Positions 12,750 to 12,866 of a stretch of DNA of 12,866 bases are shown here, in pieces. Position numbers and translations under genes: made by a program. Below the pieces are notes generated by a model. The model had not been told where the DNA came from. It saw only the letters and a program-made list of their open reading frames with translations, and did not search any database. This DNA is from Lachnospiraceae bacterium (lineage in GTDB: Bacteria > Bacillota > Clostridia > Lachnospirales > Lachnospiraceae): NCBI GenBank assembly GCA_017613225.1, contig JAGAEH010000115.1, forward strand, positions 1-12,866. Reading direction: 5' to 3'. Each line of letters starts with the position of its first letter. Position 1 is the stretch's first letter.

Positions 12750-12866
12750 ATGAGTAAAGTGACGAGCATTCTGTTGGTAGGCGTAGGCGGACAGGGCGCC
12801 ATCCTGGTCAGCAAAGTCCTGACCCAGGGCCTGATCGAGGCCGGCTACGACGTCAAGATGAGCGAA
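12750..12866 (+). CDS. iorB: Indolepyruvate:ferredoxin oxidoreductase, beta subunit, 5' part
   Basis: Only the first 39 codons are in the window. They read MSKVTSILLVGVGGQGAILV and continue to VKMSE at the edge. The nucleotide-fold-like GVGGQGAIL loop and the KVL..GL.EAGYDVKMSE pattern are typical of the gamma-type domain of 2-oxoacid:ferredoxin oxidoreductases, as found in IorB. The start lies 5 nt after the iorA stop, with AGGTGA as ribosome binding site overlapping the iorA end, suggesting translational coupling. The alpha-beta gene order matches IorAB enzymes. Confidence 0.9.
   Translation, partial: MSKVTSILLVGVGGQGAILVSKVLTQGLIEAGYDVKMSE

Overview
The window looks like a GC-rich (about 60% by eye) anaerobic member of the Firmicutes, most likely a Lachnospiraceae-like gut Clostridium relative. 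The reasons are a clostridial-type MurG, a ptb-buk pair next to a ferredoxin-dependent 2-oxoacid oxidoreductase, a GH3 beta-glucosidase with swapped domains, strong AGGAGG-type ribosome binding sites, and a small conserved protein of a type I recall from this family. The species cannot be fixed from the sequence.

Left part, 1-5026. A NOL1/NOP2/sun (RsmF-like) rRNA cytosine methyltransferase runs leftward off the window edge. It reads in frame through several hairpin repeats with a shared ACCGTCCC-type core. Facing it, 36 bp away, is an 88-residue conserved protein that appears to be translated from a leaderless transcript. The two genes seem to be driven by divergent promoters whose -10 boxes overlap. 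A bidirectional terminator at about 1392-1409 separates this pair from a leftward block: an alpha/beta hydrolase, then glucose-6-phosphate isomerase (pgi) and a TAXI-type solute-binding lipoprotein. A consensus -10 box inside the hydrolase 3' end probably gives pgi-TAXI its own transcript.

Middle, 5027-8824. A rightward GH3 beta-glucosidase follows a 325-bp intergenic region that holds two promoters and several dyads, including a perfect 7-bp-arm palindrome just downstream of the predicted start site. The gap after GH3 holds three more hairpin repeats, the last ending a few bases before the murG ribosome binding site. MurG adds GlcNAc to lipid I.

Right part, 8881-12866. ptb, buk, iorA and the start of iorB run in the same direction with short gaps and look like an operon. 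The chemistry suggests a fermentative module. A ferredoxin oxidoreductase turns an aryl (or branched) pyruvate into an acyl-CoA, Ptb makes the acyl phosphate, and Buk gives the free acid plus ATP. A second, unrelated BIME-like palindromic repeat (9780-9874) sits between ptb and buk.

The most interesting material is non-coding or semi-coding: the hairpin family with constant core and changing but complementary arms, its in-frame presence in the methyltransferase gene, and the overlapping divergent promoters. The protein-coding genes belong to known families.
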